From: Microcella frigidaquae
GTDB lineage: Bacteria > Actinomycetota > Actinomycetes > Actinomycetales > Microbacteriaceae
Direction: 5' to 3'
NCBI RefSeq assembly: GCF_014200395.1
Contig: NZ_JACHBS010000001.1
Coordinates: forward strand, 930,001 to 994,000
Length of the DNA: 64,000 nucleotides
The notes under the pieces were generated by a model, which did no database searches, had not been told where the DNA came from, and was given only the letters and a program-made list of their open reading frames with translations. Within the stretch, counting starts at the first letter, position 1. The number at the start of each line of letters is the position of its first letter. The translations under genes were made by a program, and so were the position numbers. Below are positions 35,668 through 43,530 of this stretch, one piece after another.

Positions 35668-35721
35668 TCGGGCTCCTCCAGGCTTGAGGGTGTCTAGTCG
35701 CTCTCACCTGAAGGAGCCCGA
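35668..35721 (+). promoter_or_regulatory. Hairpin burying the transposase ribosome site (IS 2)
   Basis: TCGGGCTCCT (35668-35677) pairs with AGGAGCCCGA (35712-35721). The right arm contains the AAGGAG ribosome site and the first base of the ATG. The arrangement matches element 1 although the arm sequences differ. Confidence 0.7.
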
Positions 35722-36641
35722 TGGAGCTTCACGCTAATGCCCGTTTGTCTGTTGAAGGTCGACGACTGCTGTGTCGACGCGTTCGCGAGCTGAACTGGAA
35801 GGTCGCCGACGCGGCCTTCGCGGGCGGGATCAGCGAACGTCGCGCCTACGAATGGTTGGCCCGGTTCGATGCCGGCGAAACCCTCGCTGACCGGTCGTCA
35901 CGGCCGAAGTCGTCCCCGAAGAAGACCCCAGCCAGTGTTGAAGCGGCCATCGTGCGCCTGCGAACACTGCGCAAAACGGCGTCCACGATCGCTGCGATCC
36001 TGCAGATGGCGGTCTCGACAGTCTGCGCGGTGCTGGCCCGCGTCGGGTTGAACCGACTGTCGAAGTTGGAGCCCGTCGAGCCGGCGAACCGGTATTGCCG
36101 TCGCCATGCCGGGGAGCTGATCCACCTGGACATCAAGACGTTGGGCCGCTTCCGCCGCCCCGGCAAACGCGCCCTCGGCCAGGGAGCAGACCGACGCAGT
36201 CGGAAAGCCGGTTGGGAGGCGGTGCATGTCGCCGTCGATGATGCGACCCGACTGTCTTACGTGGAGGTGTTGCCTGACCAGACGGCTGCGACCACGGTCG
36301 GGTTCCTGCACCGCGCGATCGCGTGGTTCGCCCGGCATGGCGTGATCGTGCAGGAGGTGATGACCGACAACGGGTCCGCGTATGTCTCCCGGCTGTGGGC
36401 GGCAACGTGCGCCGAGGTGGGGCTGGTGCATATTCGCACGCGCCCGTACCGGCCGCGCACGAACGGCAAGGCCGAACGGTTCATCCAGACGCTGTTGCGG
36501 GAATGGGCGTACGCGGCGACCTACCGCGACAGTGACCACCGACGAGCGGTGCTGCCAGAATGGGTGCGCTACTACAACACTCAGCGACCCCACGGTTCCC
36601 TCGGCCACAAGGCGCCCATGACCGTCCTCGCGGCGGCATGA
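35721..36641 (+). CDS. IS481-family transposase, intact
   Basis: The 306-residue transposase has an N-terminal helix-turn-helix pair (about 10-110) and an rve DDE core: IHLDIKTLGRF, MTDNGSAYVSR and NGKAERFIQT give Asp, Asp and Glu. The end QRPHGSLGHKAP is the usual IS481 C-terminal motif. A 20-residue basic insert (RRPGKRALGQGADRRSRKAG) after the first Asp is typical of this subgroup. The stop TGA is the first codon of the right inverted repeat, so unlike element 1 it does not depend on the target. Confidence 0.95.
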   Translation: MELHANARLSVEGRRLLCRRVRELNWKVADAAFAGGISERRAYEWLARFDAGETLADRSSRPKSSPKKTPASVEAAIVRLRTLRKTASTIAAILQMAVSTVCAVLARVGLNRLSKLEPVEPANRYCRRHAGELIHLDIKTLGRFRRPGKRALGQGADRRSRKAGWEAVHVAVDDATRLSYVEVLPDQTAATTVGFLHRAIAWFARHGVIVQEVMTDNGSAYVSRLWAATCAEVGLVHIRTRPYRPRTNGKAERFIQTLLREWAYAATYRDSDHRRAVLPEWVRYYNTQRPHGSLGHKAPMTVLAAA

Positions 36642-36662
36642 ACAACGTCCCTAGGAACTACA

Positions 36663-36668
36663 GCTAGC
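36663..36668. repeat. Right target-site duplication of IS element 2
   Basis: GCTAGC repeats 35636-35641. The next gene on the minus strand ends 12 bp further on and is untouched. Confidence 0.9.
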
Positions 36669-36680
36669 GCGGCAGGGCGG

Positions 36681-36992
36681 CTAGCGCTCGTTCGGCTCGT
36701 CGAGCCGCTCGACGTCGGGCTCGGGCTCGGCCGGGCCCCCCTCGGCGATCATCTGCTGCTCGGCCTCGAGCTGCTCTCGCAGCTCGCCGCGGTAGCGAAC
36801 GCGCCGGATGCGCCGCGTCATGTCGACGATCAGGAACATCGCGGCGATCGCGACGACCGCGATGGCGATGAATCCCTCGACGCCGGGCGTCACCGTGTTC
36901 GGGTCGAAGCCCGGCGGCAGGGTCGGCTCGTCCACCGGGTTCGGCCCGATGCCGGTCGGCAGCAGGAGTGCGGCGAGGGCGGTCGAGATCAC
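36681..36992 (-). CDS. Small single-pass membrane protein, unknown function
   Basis: The 103-residue protein has a hydrophobic N-terminus (possible signal or helix, about 1-15), a Pro-rich loop (PNPVDEPTLPPGFDPNT), one clear membrane helix (about 40-57, FIAIAVVAIAAMFLIVD), a basic stop-transfer stretch TRRIRRVRYRGELREQ and an acidic tail. The family is not recognised. A GTG start follows GGAG by 5 nt. It is divergent from the DUF4307 gene. Confidence 0.7.
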   Translation of the reverse strand: MISTALAALLLPTGIGPNPVDEPTLPPGFDPNTVTPGVEGFIAIAVVAIAAMFLIVDMTRRIRRVRYRGELREQLEAEQQMIAEGGPAEPEPDVERLDEPNER

Positions 36993-37144
36993 GGATGCTC
37001 CATTCGCGGGTCACGGATGCGCGGGTCGAGCGAACCCCAACCTGGGCGCTCTACGCTGGCCCCAGGGTACCGACCCCGGCTGAGCACGACGACCCGCCGC
37101 TCTCGAGAACCAGCACTCCCCCGACCGCAGGAGCCTTCGCCCGC

Positions 37145-37558
37145 ATGACCACGACGCCGACCACGCAGCAGCTGCTCGACGATCGCTACGGGCGCACGCC
37201 CGACGCCGAGCGTCGCACGCGTCGGCTGATGATCATCGCCGGCATCGTGTTCGCCGCCGTGTTCACCGCCTGGGTGGTGTGGGGCGGCCTCTCGGGAACC
37301 AACGCCGAGCTCGAGGTGCGCGAGCTCGGCTACACCAACGTCACCGACACCTCGATCGAGGTGCGGTGGGAGGTCTCGGTCGAGCCCGGCACGACGGTCA
37401 GCTGCGCCGTGCAGGCCCTCAACGAGAGCTTCGGCATCGTGGGATGGCGGATCGTCGAGCTGCCCGCATCCCCCGAGCGCACACGGGTGCTCGTCGAGAC
37501 GCTGCGCACCGCCGAGCCGCCCGTCACCGGTTTGCCCTACCGCTGCTGGCTGACGTAG
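37145..37558 (+). CDS. DUF4307 family membrane protein
   Basis: The 137-residue protein has a soluble N-terminus opening with LLDDRYGRTPDAERRTRR, one membrane helix (about 28-47) and a small extracytoplasmic beta domain (VRELGYTNVTDTSIEVRWEVSVEPGTTVSCAVQAL), ending YRCWLT. The family is of unknown function and restricted to actinobacteria, often next to greA and ilvA as here. The ATG at 37145 gives the family N-terminus. Confidence 0.85.
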   Translation: MTTTPTTQQLLDDRYGRTPDAERRTRRLMIIAGIVFAAVFTAWVVWGGLSGTNAELEVRELGYTNVTDTSIEVRWEVSVEPGTTVSCAVQALNESFGIVGWRIVELPASPERTRVLVETLRTAEPPVTGLPYRCWLT

Positions 37559-37646
37559 GCTCGCCGGAATCGCGAACCGGCCCGAGGTGGCCGGTTCTGC
37601 TGTGTCGGGCCGACCGGCCCCACCGGGAATCGAGGGAGGAGAACTC

Positions 37647-38135
37647 ATGAACGACGCGGGCACTCAGTGGCTGACGCAGGAGGCGCACGACCGTCTCGCG
37701 GCGGAGCTCGAGCACCTCTCGACGACCGGCCGCACCGAGATCGCGAAGCGCATCGAGGCCGCACGCGAGGAGGGCGACCTCAAGGAGAACGGCGGCTACC
37801 ACGCCGCGAAGGACGAGCAGGGCAAGATCGAGGCGCGCATCCGCACCCTCACCGAGCTGCTGCGCACGGCCGTCGTCGGCGAGCCCCCGACCGCGCACGG
37901 CGTCGTCGAGCCGGGCACCGTGATCACCGCGACGATCCTCGGCGACGAGGAGCGCTTCCTGCTCGGCAACCGCGAGATCGTCGGCGACGCCTCCGACATC
38001 GACGTCTACAGCGAGGCCAGCCCGCTCGGGCAGGCGATCCTCGGCGCGAAGGTGGGCGACACGGTCGCTTACGTCGCCCCCAACGGCAAGACGATCGAGG
38101 TCACGATCGTCGACGTCGCCACGTACTCGGGCTGA
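37647..38135 (+). CDS. greA: Transcription elongation factor GreA
   Basis: GreA binds the secondary channel of RNA polymerase and stimulates cleavage of backtracked RNA. The 162 residues show the N-terminal coiled coil with the acidic tip (EGDLKENGGYHAAKDEQ) and the C-terminal FKBP-like domain (EASPLGQAILGAKVGDTVAYVAPNG). GGGAGGAG precedes the ATG. It is the usual actinobacterial GreA next to ilvA, with which it is convergent. Confidence 0.96.
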   Translation: MNDAGTQWLTQEAHDRLAAELEHLSTTGRTEIAKRIEAAREEGDLKENGGYHAAKDEQGKIEARIRTLTELLRTAVVGEPPTAHGVVEPGTVITATILGDEERFLLGNREIVGDASDIDVYSEASPLGQAILGAKVGDTVAYVAPNGKTIEVTIVDVATYSG

Positions 38136-38144
38136 GCCGACTCG

Positions 38145-38172
38145 CTAGAAGTCGACGCGCGGGTCATACCCC
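38145..38172 (-). pseudogene. Relict of an ilvA 3' end downstream of ilvA
   Basis: On the minus strand this stretch encodes GYDPRVDF followed by a TAG stop, the same eight residues and position as the end of the ilvA gene 55 bp upstream. The DNA agrees at 23 of 26 positions, and all three differences are synonymous third-base changes. That pattern indicates descent from a functional, diverged ilvA copy rather than a simple local duplication. Confidence 0.75.
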
Positions 38173-38190
38173 GCAACGCGCGAGCGTTGC
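38173..38190. terminator. Hairpin with GNRA-type loop between convergent greA and ilvA
   Basis: GCAACGC and GCGTTGC form a 7-bp stem capped by GCGA. It sits between the ilvA stop and the relict tail and may end transcription from either side; no T-run is present. Confidence 0.45.
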
Positions 38191-38199
38191 GCGCGAACG

Positions 38200-39441
38200 T
38201 CAGAAGTCGACGCGGGGGTCGTAGCCCTCGTCGCGCAGGGCCTGCAGCACCTGGTCGGCATGCTCGGGGCCGCGCGTCTCGATGTGCAGCTCGAGCTCGA
38301 CCTGGCTGATCGCCAGGCCGGTGCCGTGGCGGGTGTGCAGCACCTCGACCACGTTCGCGTTCTGGTCGGCGATGATCTCGCTCGTGCGGGCGAGCTGGCC
38401 GGGGCGGTCGGGCAGCGGGATGCGCAGCTTCAGGTACCGCTCCGAGGCCGCCAGGCCATGGGCGATGACGCGCTCCATGATGAGCGGGTCGATGTTGCCG
38501 CCCGAGAGCACGACGACGGTCGGGCCCTGCGGTGCCACCTGCCCGGTGAGGATGGCGGCGACCCCGACGGCACCGGCCGGCTCGACCACCAGTTTGGCGC
38601 GCTCGAGCAGCACGAGCATCGCGCGCGCGATGTCGTCGTCGTCGACCGTGACGACCTCGTCGACGGCATCCCGCACGATCTCGAAGTTGAGCTTGCCGGG
38701 CTTGGCGACGGCGATGCCGTCGGCGATCGTCGGTGAGATCGTGATCTCGGTGACGGCGCCCGCCGCGAGCGACACCGGGTACGCGGCGGCGTTCGCCGCC
38801 TGCACACCGATGACCCGGATGCTGCGCCCCTGCTCGGCCGCCGCCCGCTTTAGCACGCTCGCGACACCCGAGATGAGCCCGCCCCCGCCGATCGGCACGA
38901 TGACGGTCTGCAGCTCGGGCGCCTGCTCGAGCAGCTCAAGGCCCAGGGTGCCCTGCCCCGCGATCACGTCGGCGTGGTCGAACGGCGGGATGTACACGGC
39001 GCCGGTGCGCTCGGCGAACTCCTGCGCGGCGGCGAGCGGCTCGCTGACCGTGTGGCCGCGCAGCACGACCTCGGCCCCGTACGCCCGAGTCGCCTGCAGC
39101 TTGGGCAGCGCGACGCCGATGGGCATGAAGATCGTGGCGGGGATGCCCAGCTCACGGGCGGCGAAGGCGACACCCTGCGCGTGGTTGCCGGCGCTCGCGG
39201 CGACGACGCCGCGCGCCTTCTCCTCGTCGCTGAGCTGCGAGATGCGGTGATACGCGCCCCGGATCTTGTACGAACCGGTGCGCTGCAGGTTCTCGCACTT
39301 GAGCAGCACGGGGGCGCCGAGCACCTCGGCGAGGTAGCGCGAGGTCTCCATGGGCGTCACCTCGGCGACCCGGCGCACGATGATGCGCGCGGCCTCGACC
39401 TCGGCGAGGGTGGGGCCGGCGATCGCGAGGGGGGCGGTCAT
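38200..39441 (-). CDS. ilvA: Threonine ammonia-lyase (threonine dehydratase)
   Basis: It deaminates threonine to 2-oxobutanoate, the first step towards isoleucine. The 413 residues comprise a PLP fold-type II core with Lys59 (RTGSYKIRGAYHR), the phosphate loop GGGGLISG (about 187) and the SGGN motif, then one C-terminal ACT-like domain (about 330-413: LKLRIPLPDRPGQLARTSEII). The single ACT domain is the short form, which may respond to isoleucine or be catabolic. It overlaps the upstream AI-2E family gene by 4 nt (ATGA). Confidence 0.94.
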   Translation of the reverse strand: MTAPLAIAGPTLAEVEAARIIVRRVAEVTPMETSRYLAEVLGAPVLLKCENLQRTGSYKIRGAYHRISQLSDEEKARGVVAASAGNHAQGVAFAARELGIPATIFMPIGVALPKLQATRAYGAEVVLRGHTVSEPLAAAQEFAERTGAVYIPPFDHADVIAGQGTLGLELLEQAPELQTVIVPIGGGGLISGVASVLKRAAAEQGRSIRVIGVQAANAAAYPVSLAAGAVTEITISPTIADGIAVAKPGKLNFEIVRDAVDEVVTVDDDDIARAMLVLLERAKLVVEPAGAVGVAAILTGQVAPQGPTVVVLSGGNIDPLIMERVIAHGLAASERYLKLRIPLPDRPGQLARTSEIIADQNANVVEVLHTRHGTGLAISQVELELHIETRGPEHADQVLQALRDEGYDPRVDF

Positions 39442-40601
39442 GTGCGCTCCTGGTCAGCGGAGGACGGACTGTCGGGTGGTGGCAGCACGTCGGAGAGGGT
39501 CGGTTTCGGAGTGGTGCGCCAGCGCCCAGCGGCGAGATAGCGCACGAAGACGTTGACGAAGGCGACCACCGGCACCGCGAACAGGGTGCCGGGGATGCCC
39601 GCGAGCAGACCGCCGGCCGTGACGGCCAGCACGACCGCGAGCGGGTGCACCCGCACCGCCGACCCCATGACGAGAGGCTGCAGCACGTTGCCCTCGACCT
39701 GCTGCACGAGCAGCACGCCCGCGAGCATCAGCAGGGCGATGAACGGGCCGTTGTAGACGAGGGCGATGAGCACCGCGAGCGCCCCGGTGACGAGCGCACC
39801 GACGAATGGCACGAAGCTGGCCAGGAACACGGCGACACCGATCGGCAGCGCGAGCGGCACCCCGAGCAGGAACGCGATGAGCCCGATGCCGACACCGTCG
39901 ACGAAGGCGACGAAGATCTGCACCTTGGCGAAGTTGGTCAGGGTGATCCACCCGGCGCGAGCCGCGCCGTCGACGGCGGTGCGTGCGCGGCGCGGGAACA
40001 ACCGCACGACGAACCGCCAGATGCCCGGGCCGTCGATGAGGAAGAAGAGCAGCGAGAACAGCACGAGCACTGTGCCGGCCAGCACCTCGGCCGCGGTCGA
40101 GCCGACCGACAGCGCCCCCGAGACCAGCGGCCCGTCGGTCGAGAAGTCGAGCTCGCCGACGAGCGTGTTGATCCAGTCGATGATCTCCGACTCGCTGAGG
40201 CCGAAGGTGGTGCTCAGCCAGGCCAAGAACTCGTCGAAGGCGACCATCGAGCGGTCGCGCAGGCTCGGCCACCCGGCGCGCACCTGGGCGACGACCAGCC
40301 ACACCAGGGCGGTCACCACGCCGATGAGGGTCAGCAGTGCCGTCGTGATGGCCAGCCAGCGCGGAAACCGCAGCCGGCGCGTCAGCCAGCCGGCGTAGGG
40401 CACGAGCAGCGCGGCGAGCAGCACGCCGATGATCACCGGGATGACGATGAGCCGCAGCTGGATGATGATCCACACCAGCACGCCGGCGGCGGCGATCACG
40501 ACGAGGAAGCGCCACGCCCAGGCGGCCGCCGTGCGCATGCCGGGCGAGACGGCGTCGTCGCCCGCGGGGGGCGGCGCTACGGGCTTCGGTCGCCAGAACA
40601 T
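39438..40601 (-). CDS. AI-2E family (PerM-like) transporter
   Basis: The 387-residue protein has about eight membrane helices with the family layout: two N-terminal helices with AAAGVLVWIIIQLRLIVIPVIIGVLLAALLVPYAGWL, a soluble middle (about 115-165), and the core ending VQQVEGNVLQPLVMGSAVRVHPLAVVLAVTAGGLLAGIPGTLFAVP. Members include Na+/H+ antiporters and a proposed AI-2 exporter; the substrate cannot be predicted. The ATG lies 6 nt after a TAGACT box. Co-transcription with ilvA is likely because the genes overlap. Confidence 0.9.
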   Translation of the reverse strand: MFWRPKPVAPPPAGDDAVSPGMRTAAAWAWRFLVVIAAAGVLVWIIIQLRLIVIPVIIGVLLAALLVPYAGWLTRRLRFPRWLAITTALLTLIGVVTALVWLVVAQVRAGWPSLRDRSMVAFDEFLAWLSTTFGLSESEIIDWINTLVGELDFSTDGPLVSGALSVGSTAAEVLAGTVLVLFSLLFFLIDGPGIWRFVVRLFPRRARTAVDGAARAGWITLTNFAKVQIFVAFVDGVGIGLIAFLLGVPLALPIGVAVFLASFVPFVGALVTGALAVLIALVYNGPFIALLMLAGVLLVQQVEGNVLQPLVMGSAVRVHPLAVVLAVTAGGLLAGIPGTLFAVPVVAFVNVFVRYLAAGRWRTTPKPTLSDVLPPPDSPSSADQERT

Positions 40602-40607
40602 TCCGTC

Positions 40608-40613
40608 AGTCTA
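40608..40613 (-). promoter_or_regulatory. Leaderless -10 box of the AI-2E family gene
   Basis: TAGACT is followed by GACGGA and the ATG at 40601, the same spacing and hexamer as ispH. Confidence 0.6.
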
Positions 40614-40666
40614 CGAGGCGCTCATGGGCGCGGGCTGTCGGATGCTCACACCGGCATACACGCCCC

Positions 40667-41776
40667 TCAGGACGCGGCGACCGCGACCGGTCGGCCGGTG
40701 AGCCGCAGGTGCACGACCTCCCCCGCGGCGGGGTCACGGCCCACATCGTGCTGCACGACCAGTTCGACGCCGTCGTCGAGGCGCACACGGGTGCGCCGCA
40801 AGGAGCCGAGGAAGGCGCTGGTCAGCACGATGCCGGGGCGCGCATCCGCATGGCCAGCAGCGACGAAGACGACGTCCTCGGGGCGGATCAGGGCGACGGC
40901 GGCACCTGCGGGCGCTGAGGGGTCGATGAGCGGCACGCGCTGAGAACCGATCGTGAACGCCCCGTCGGCCACCGTGCCCGGCACACGGTTGCTCAGCCCG
41001 ACGAAGTCGGCAACGAAGGCGGTGGCGGGTCGCGCGTAGAGCTCTTCCGGGGTTCCGACCTGCTCGATGCGCCCGGCGCGCATGACGGCGACGCGGTCGG
41101 CGACGGCGAGCGCCTCCTCCTGATCGTGAGTCACGAACACGGTCGTGATGCCGAGCTCAGTCTGAATGACGCGGATCTGCTCGCGCAGCTGCACGCGCAC
41201 CTTCGCGTCGAGGGCGCTCAGCGGCTCGTCGAGCAGCAGCACGCGCGGGCGAGTGACGAGGGCGCGCGCGAGCGCCACGCGCTGCTGCTGCCCGCCGCTG
41301 AGCTGGTGGGCGAAGCGCTCGGCGTGGTGGTCGAGCCCGACGAGCTCGAGCGCCTGTACCGCGCGGCGGCGGCGGTCGGGTGCGGCGATGCGGCGCATCC
41401 GGAGCCCGAATTCGACGTTCTGCAGCACGGTGAGGTGAGGGAAGAGCGAGTACGACTGGAAGACCATGCCGATGTCGCGCTTGTTGGTGGGCGTGCCGAT
41501 GACGTCGACGCCGTCGATGAGGATGTGCCCCTCGTCAGCGCGCTCGAGACCCGCGAGCACCCGCAACGCCGTCGTCTTGCCGCAGCCCGAGGGGCCCAGC
41601 AGGGCGACCAGCTCACCCGGCGCGAGCTTGAGGGAGATGCCGTCGAGCGCGGTCGTGCCGCCCGGGAACCGCTTGACGACGTCGACGAACGCGACGGGCG
41701 CGGCGATGCGCAGGGCGCCGGTGTCAGCGTCGACCGTTGTGACAGGAGCGGGGGCGGCGGGGTCGATGTCGTTCAT
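40667..41776 (-). CDS. ABC uptake transporter ATP-binding protein
   Basis: The 369 residues follow the importer ATPase plan: Walker A GPSGCGKT, Q-loop VFQSYSLFPHLTV, signature LSGGQQQRVALARAL, Walker B VLLLDEPLSALDAKVR, H-loop THDQEEAL, then a C-terminal TOBE-type regulatory domain (about 280-369, RPEDVVFV). It is the last gene of a four-gene operon with two permeases and a binding protein; the permease downstream boundary overlaps by 4 nt. The ATG at 41776 is chosen because the longer frame upstream lies over the permease gene. The class imports polyamines, iron, thiamine or phosphonates. Confidence 0.93.
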   Translation of the reverse strand: MNDIDPAAPAPVTTVDADTGALRIAAPVAFVDVVKRFPGGTTALDGISLKLAPGELVALLGPSGCGKTTALRVLAGLERADEGHILIDGVDVIGTPTNKRDIGMVFQSYSLFPHLTVLQNVEFGLRMRRIAAPDRRRRAVQALELVGLDHHAERFAHQLSGGQQQRVALARALVTRPRVLLLDEPLSALDAKVRVQLREQIRVIQTELGITTVFVTHDQEEALAVADRVAVMRAGRIEQVGTPEELYARPATAFVADFVGLSNRVPGTVADGAFTIGSQRVPLIDPSAPAGAAVALIRPEDVVFVAAGHADARPGIVLTSAFLGSLRRTRVRLDDGVELVVQHDVGRDPAAGEVVHLRLTGRPVAVAAS

Positions 41777-42597
41777 GAGGTCCTCCGGGTGGTGCCGTGG
41801 CCGAGGCGCCCGATGACGAGCAGCAGCAGCACGGCGACGAGCAGTGACAGCAGGGTGACGATGACGGCGATGAAGGGGTCGTCTTTCTGCACGATGACGA
41901 GCGCCGTCTGCAGGTTCTGCCGGTTGAGCAGCGAAGCGATGGTGAACTCCCCGAGCACGACGGCGACCGAGATGAATGCTCCGGCGAGCAGGCCGGTGCG
42001 CAGGTTGGGTAGCAGCACGCGCGCGATCACGGTCGGCCAGCCGGCACCGAGCGAGCGGGCCGCCTCGGTGAGCGTGGCGACGTCGATGGCGTCGAGGTTC
42101 GACTGCACGGCGCGATAGGCGAAGGGCAGCACGAGCACGCCATAGGCGAAGGCGAGCGTCCAGACGCCGCTGCCGGCTGCGCGGGCGATCACGCCGTAGA
42201 CCGGGGCGAGGCCGACCACGAGCACGATCGCCGGGATGCTGATCGGCAGCAGGCACACGAACTCGAGCACCCGCCGCAGGCGGGGCAGCTTCAGGTGCAC
42301 GACGATCATCGTCGGCACCAGCAGCACCAGCATGAGCGCGACGGTGACCGCCGCGAGCACGAGCGAGTTCACGATCGCCTGCCCGAGCACGCGGTACTCC
42401 GGGCCGAGGTCAAAGGTCAGCACCGTGATCCAGCGGCTGACGTCGTAGCCGCCCTCGAGGCCGCGGCGCAGCGTGAACTCGACCATGGCGATGATCGGCA
42501 CGGCGAAGACGGCGCCGATGAGACCGAGGATCGTCCAGCGGGCGAGGGGGCGCGGCGCGGGGATTCCCGCGCGAGGCGCAGCGGGCATCCGGCTCAT
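41773..42597 (-). CDS. ABC uptake transporter permease 2
   Basis: The 274-residue permease has six helices and the EAA loop TLTEAARSLGAGWPTVIARVLLPNLRTGLL that docks on the ATPase. It is of the PotC/PhnV/CysW type. Both ends overlap their neighbours by 4 nt (ATGA), so translation of permease 1, permease 2 and the ATPase is coupled. Confidence 0.92.
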   Translation of the reverse strand: MSRMPAAPRAGIPAPRPLARWTILGLIGAVFAVPIIAMVEFTLRRGLEGGYDVSRWITVLTFDLGPEYRVLGQAIVNSLVLAAVTVALMLVLLVPTMIVVHLKLPRLRRVLEFVCLLPISIPAIVLVVGLAPVYGVIARAAGSGVWTLAFAYGVLVLPFAYRAVQSNLDAIDVATLTEAARSLGAGWPTVIARVLLPNLRTGLLAGAFISVAVVLGEFTIASLLNRQNLQTALVIVQKDDPFIAVIVTLLSLLVAVLLLLVIGRLGHGTTRRTS

Positions 42598-43517
42598 CGC
42601 TGCCACCGGGCGGCGCGGCGCTGCAGCAGCGCGTAGAGGGCCATGACGACCGCCATCACGATGATCATGCCGAGAGCGAGGGCTCCGGCGAGGTTCTCGC
42701 GGCCGAGCAGCGTCTCGCTGGTGAGGGCGCCGCGGATCTGCAGCGGGACGATCGACTGCCCCTGGCTGGTCAGGGCGGCGGCCGTCGCGTAGCTCGAGAA
42801 GGCGTTGGCGAACAGCAGTAGCAGAGAGCCGAGGAACGACGGGGCGAGCACCGGCAGGCCGATGCGCCACCAGAAGCTGGCCGTCGTGCCGCCGAGGGTC
42901 GCGGTGGCCTCGGCCCACTGCGGCTTCAGCGCCTCGAGCGCGGGCATGAAGATGATGATCATGAGGGGCACCTGGAAGTAGATGTAGGGCAGCACGAGCC
43001 CAGGCGCCTCGTAGAGCCAGACCCCGTCGGCGAAGATGTCGATGCCCAGCTGGTCGCGCAGCAGCACGGTGATGAAACCCTGGATGCCGATGGTGGCGAC
43101 GAAGGCGAAGGCGAGCATGACACCGCCGAACTGGGCGAGCACGCCGCTGACCGCGTCGATGCCCGACCGGAGGGCACCGTCGGGGCGCATGCCGATCAGG
43201 GCGTAGCAGACGAGGGCGCCGAGCACGGCCCCGATGACGGCGGTGACCGCGCTGAGCACGATCGACGTGGTGAAGCCGCTGACCACGAAGGGGTCGGCGA
43301 GCGCCGCGACCGTGTCGAGAGTGAACGCGCCCTCGCCGTCGACGAAGCCGGTGCCGATCGCGAGGGCGGTCGGCAGGGCGAGGAAGAGCAGCACGTACAG
43401 CGCGAAGGGGGCGACGCCCCAGGCGGGGTTCACGACCCGCGATCGGGTCGACGAGGCGGAGGAGCCGGCCGCGCGGGTCGACCCCCGGGGCGCGGTGCCC
43501 CGGGGGTCGGCCGTCGT
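42594..43517 (-). CDS. ABC uptake transporter permease 1
   Basis: The permease has six helices and the EAA-type loop WAEATATLGGTTASFWWRIGLPVLAPSFLGS. Before the first helix is a hydrophilic stretch rich in Ser, Thr and Arg. Two starts are possible: a GTG at 43517 after the binding-protein stop (307 residues) or a GTG at 43559 that overlaps it by 29 bp (321 residues). Neither has a clear ribosome site; the non-overlapping start is listed. Confidence 0.88.
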   Translation of the reverse strand, partial: TTADPRGTAPRGSTRAAGSSASSTRSRVVNPAWGVAPFALYVLLFLALPTALAIGTGFVDGEGAFTLDTVAALADPFVVSGFTTSIVLSAVTAVIGAVLGALVCYALIGMRPDGALRSGIDAVSGVLAQFGGVMLAFAFVATIGIQGFITVLLRDQLGIDIFADGVWLYEAPGLVLPYIYFQVPLMIIIFMPALEALKPQWAEATATLGGTTASFWWRIGLPVLAPSFLGSLLLLFANAFSSYATAAALTSQGQSIVPLQIRGALTSETLLGRENLAGALALGMIIVMAVVMALYALLQRRAARWQR

Positions 43518-43530
43518 CACGGCGGGCGTG

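Larger units (their letters stand above)
35642..36662 (+). mobile_element. IS481-family insertion sequence 2 (1021 bp)
   Basis: Terminal inverted repeats of 24 bp are perfect (35642-35665 and 36639-36662) and begin TGTAGTTCCTAGGGACG, sharing GGGACGTTGT with element 1. The 6-bp direct repeats GCTAGC flank it. It carries one intact transposase gene and so looks recently active. Like element 1 it landed in the CTAG at the end of a gene, between convergent units. The transposase genes of the two elements share the stretch TTCACGCTAATGCC just after their start codons. Confidence 0.96.
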
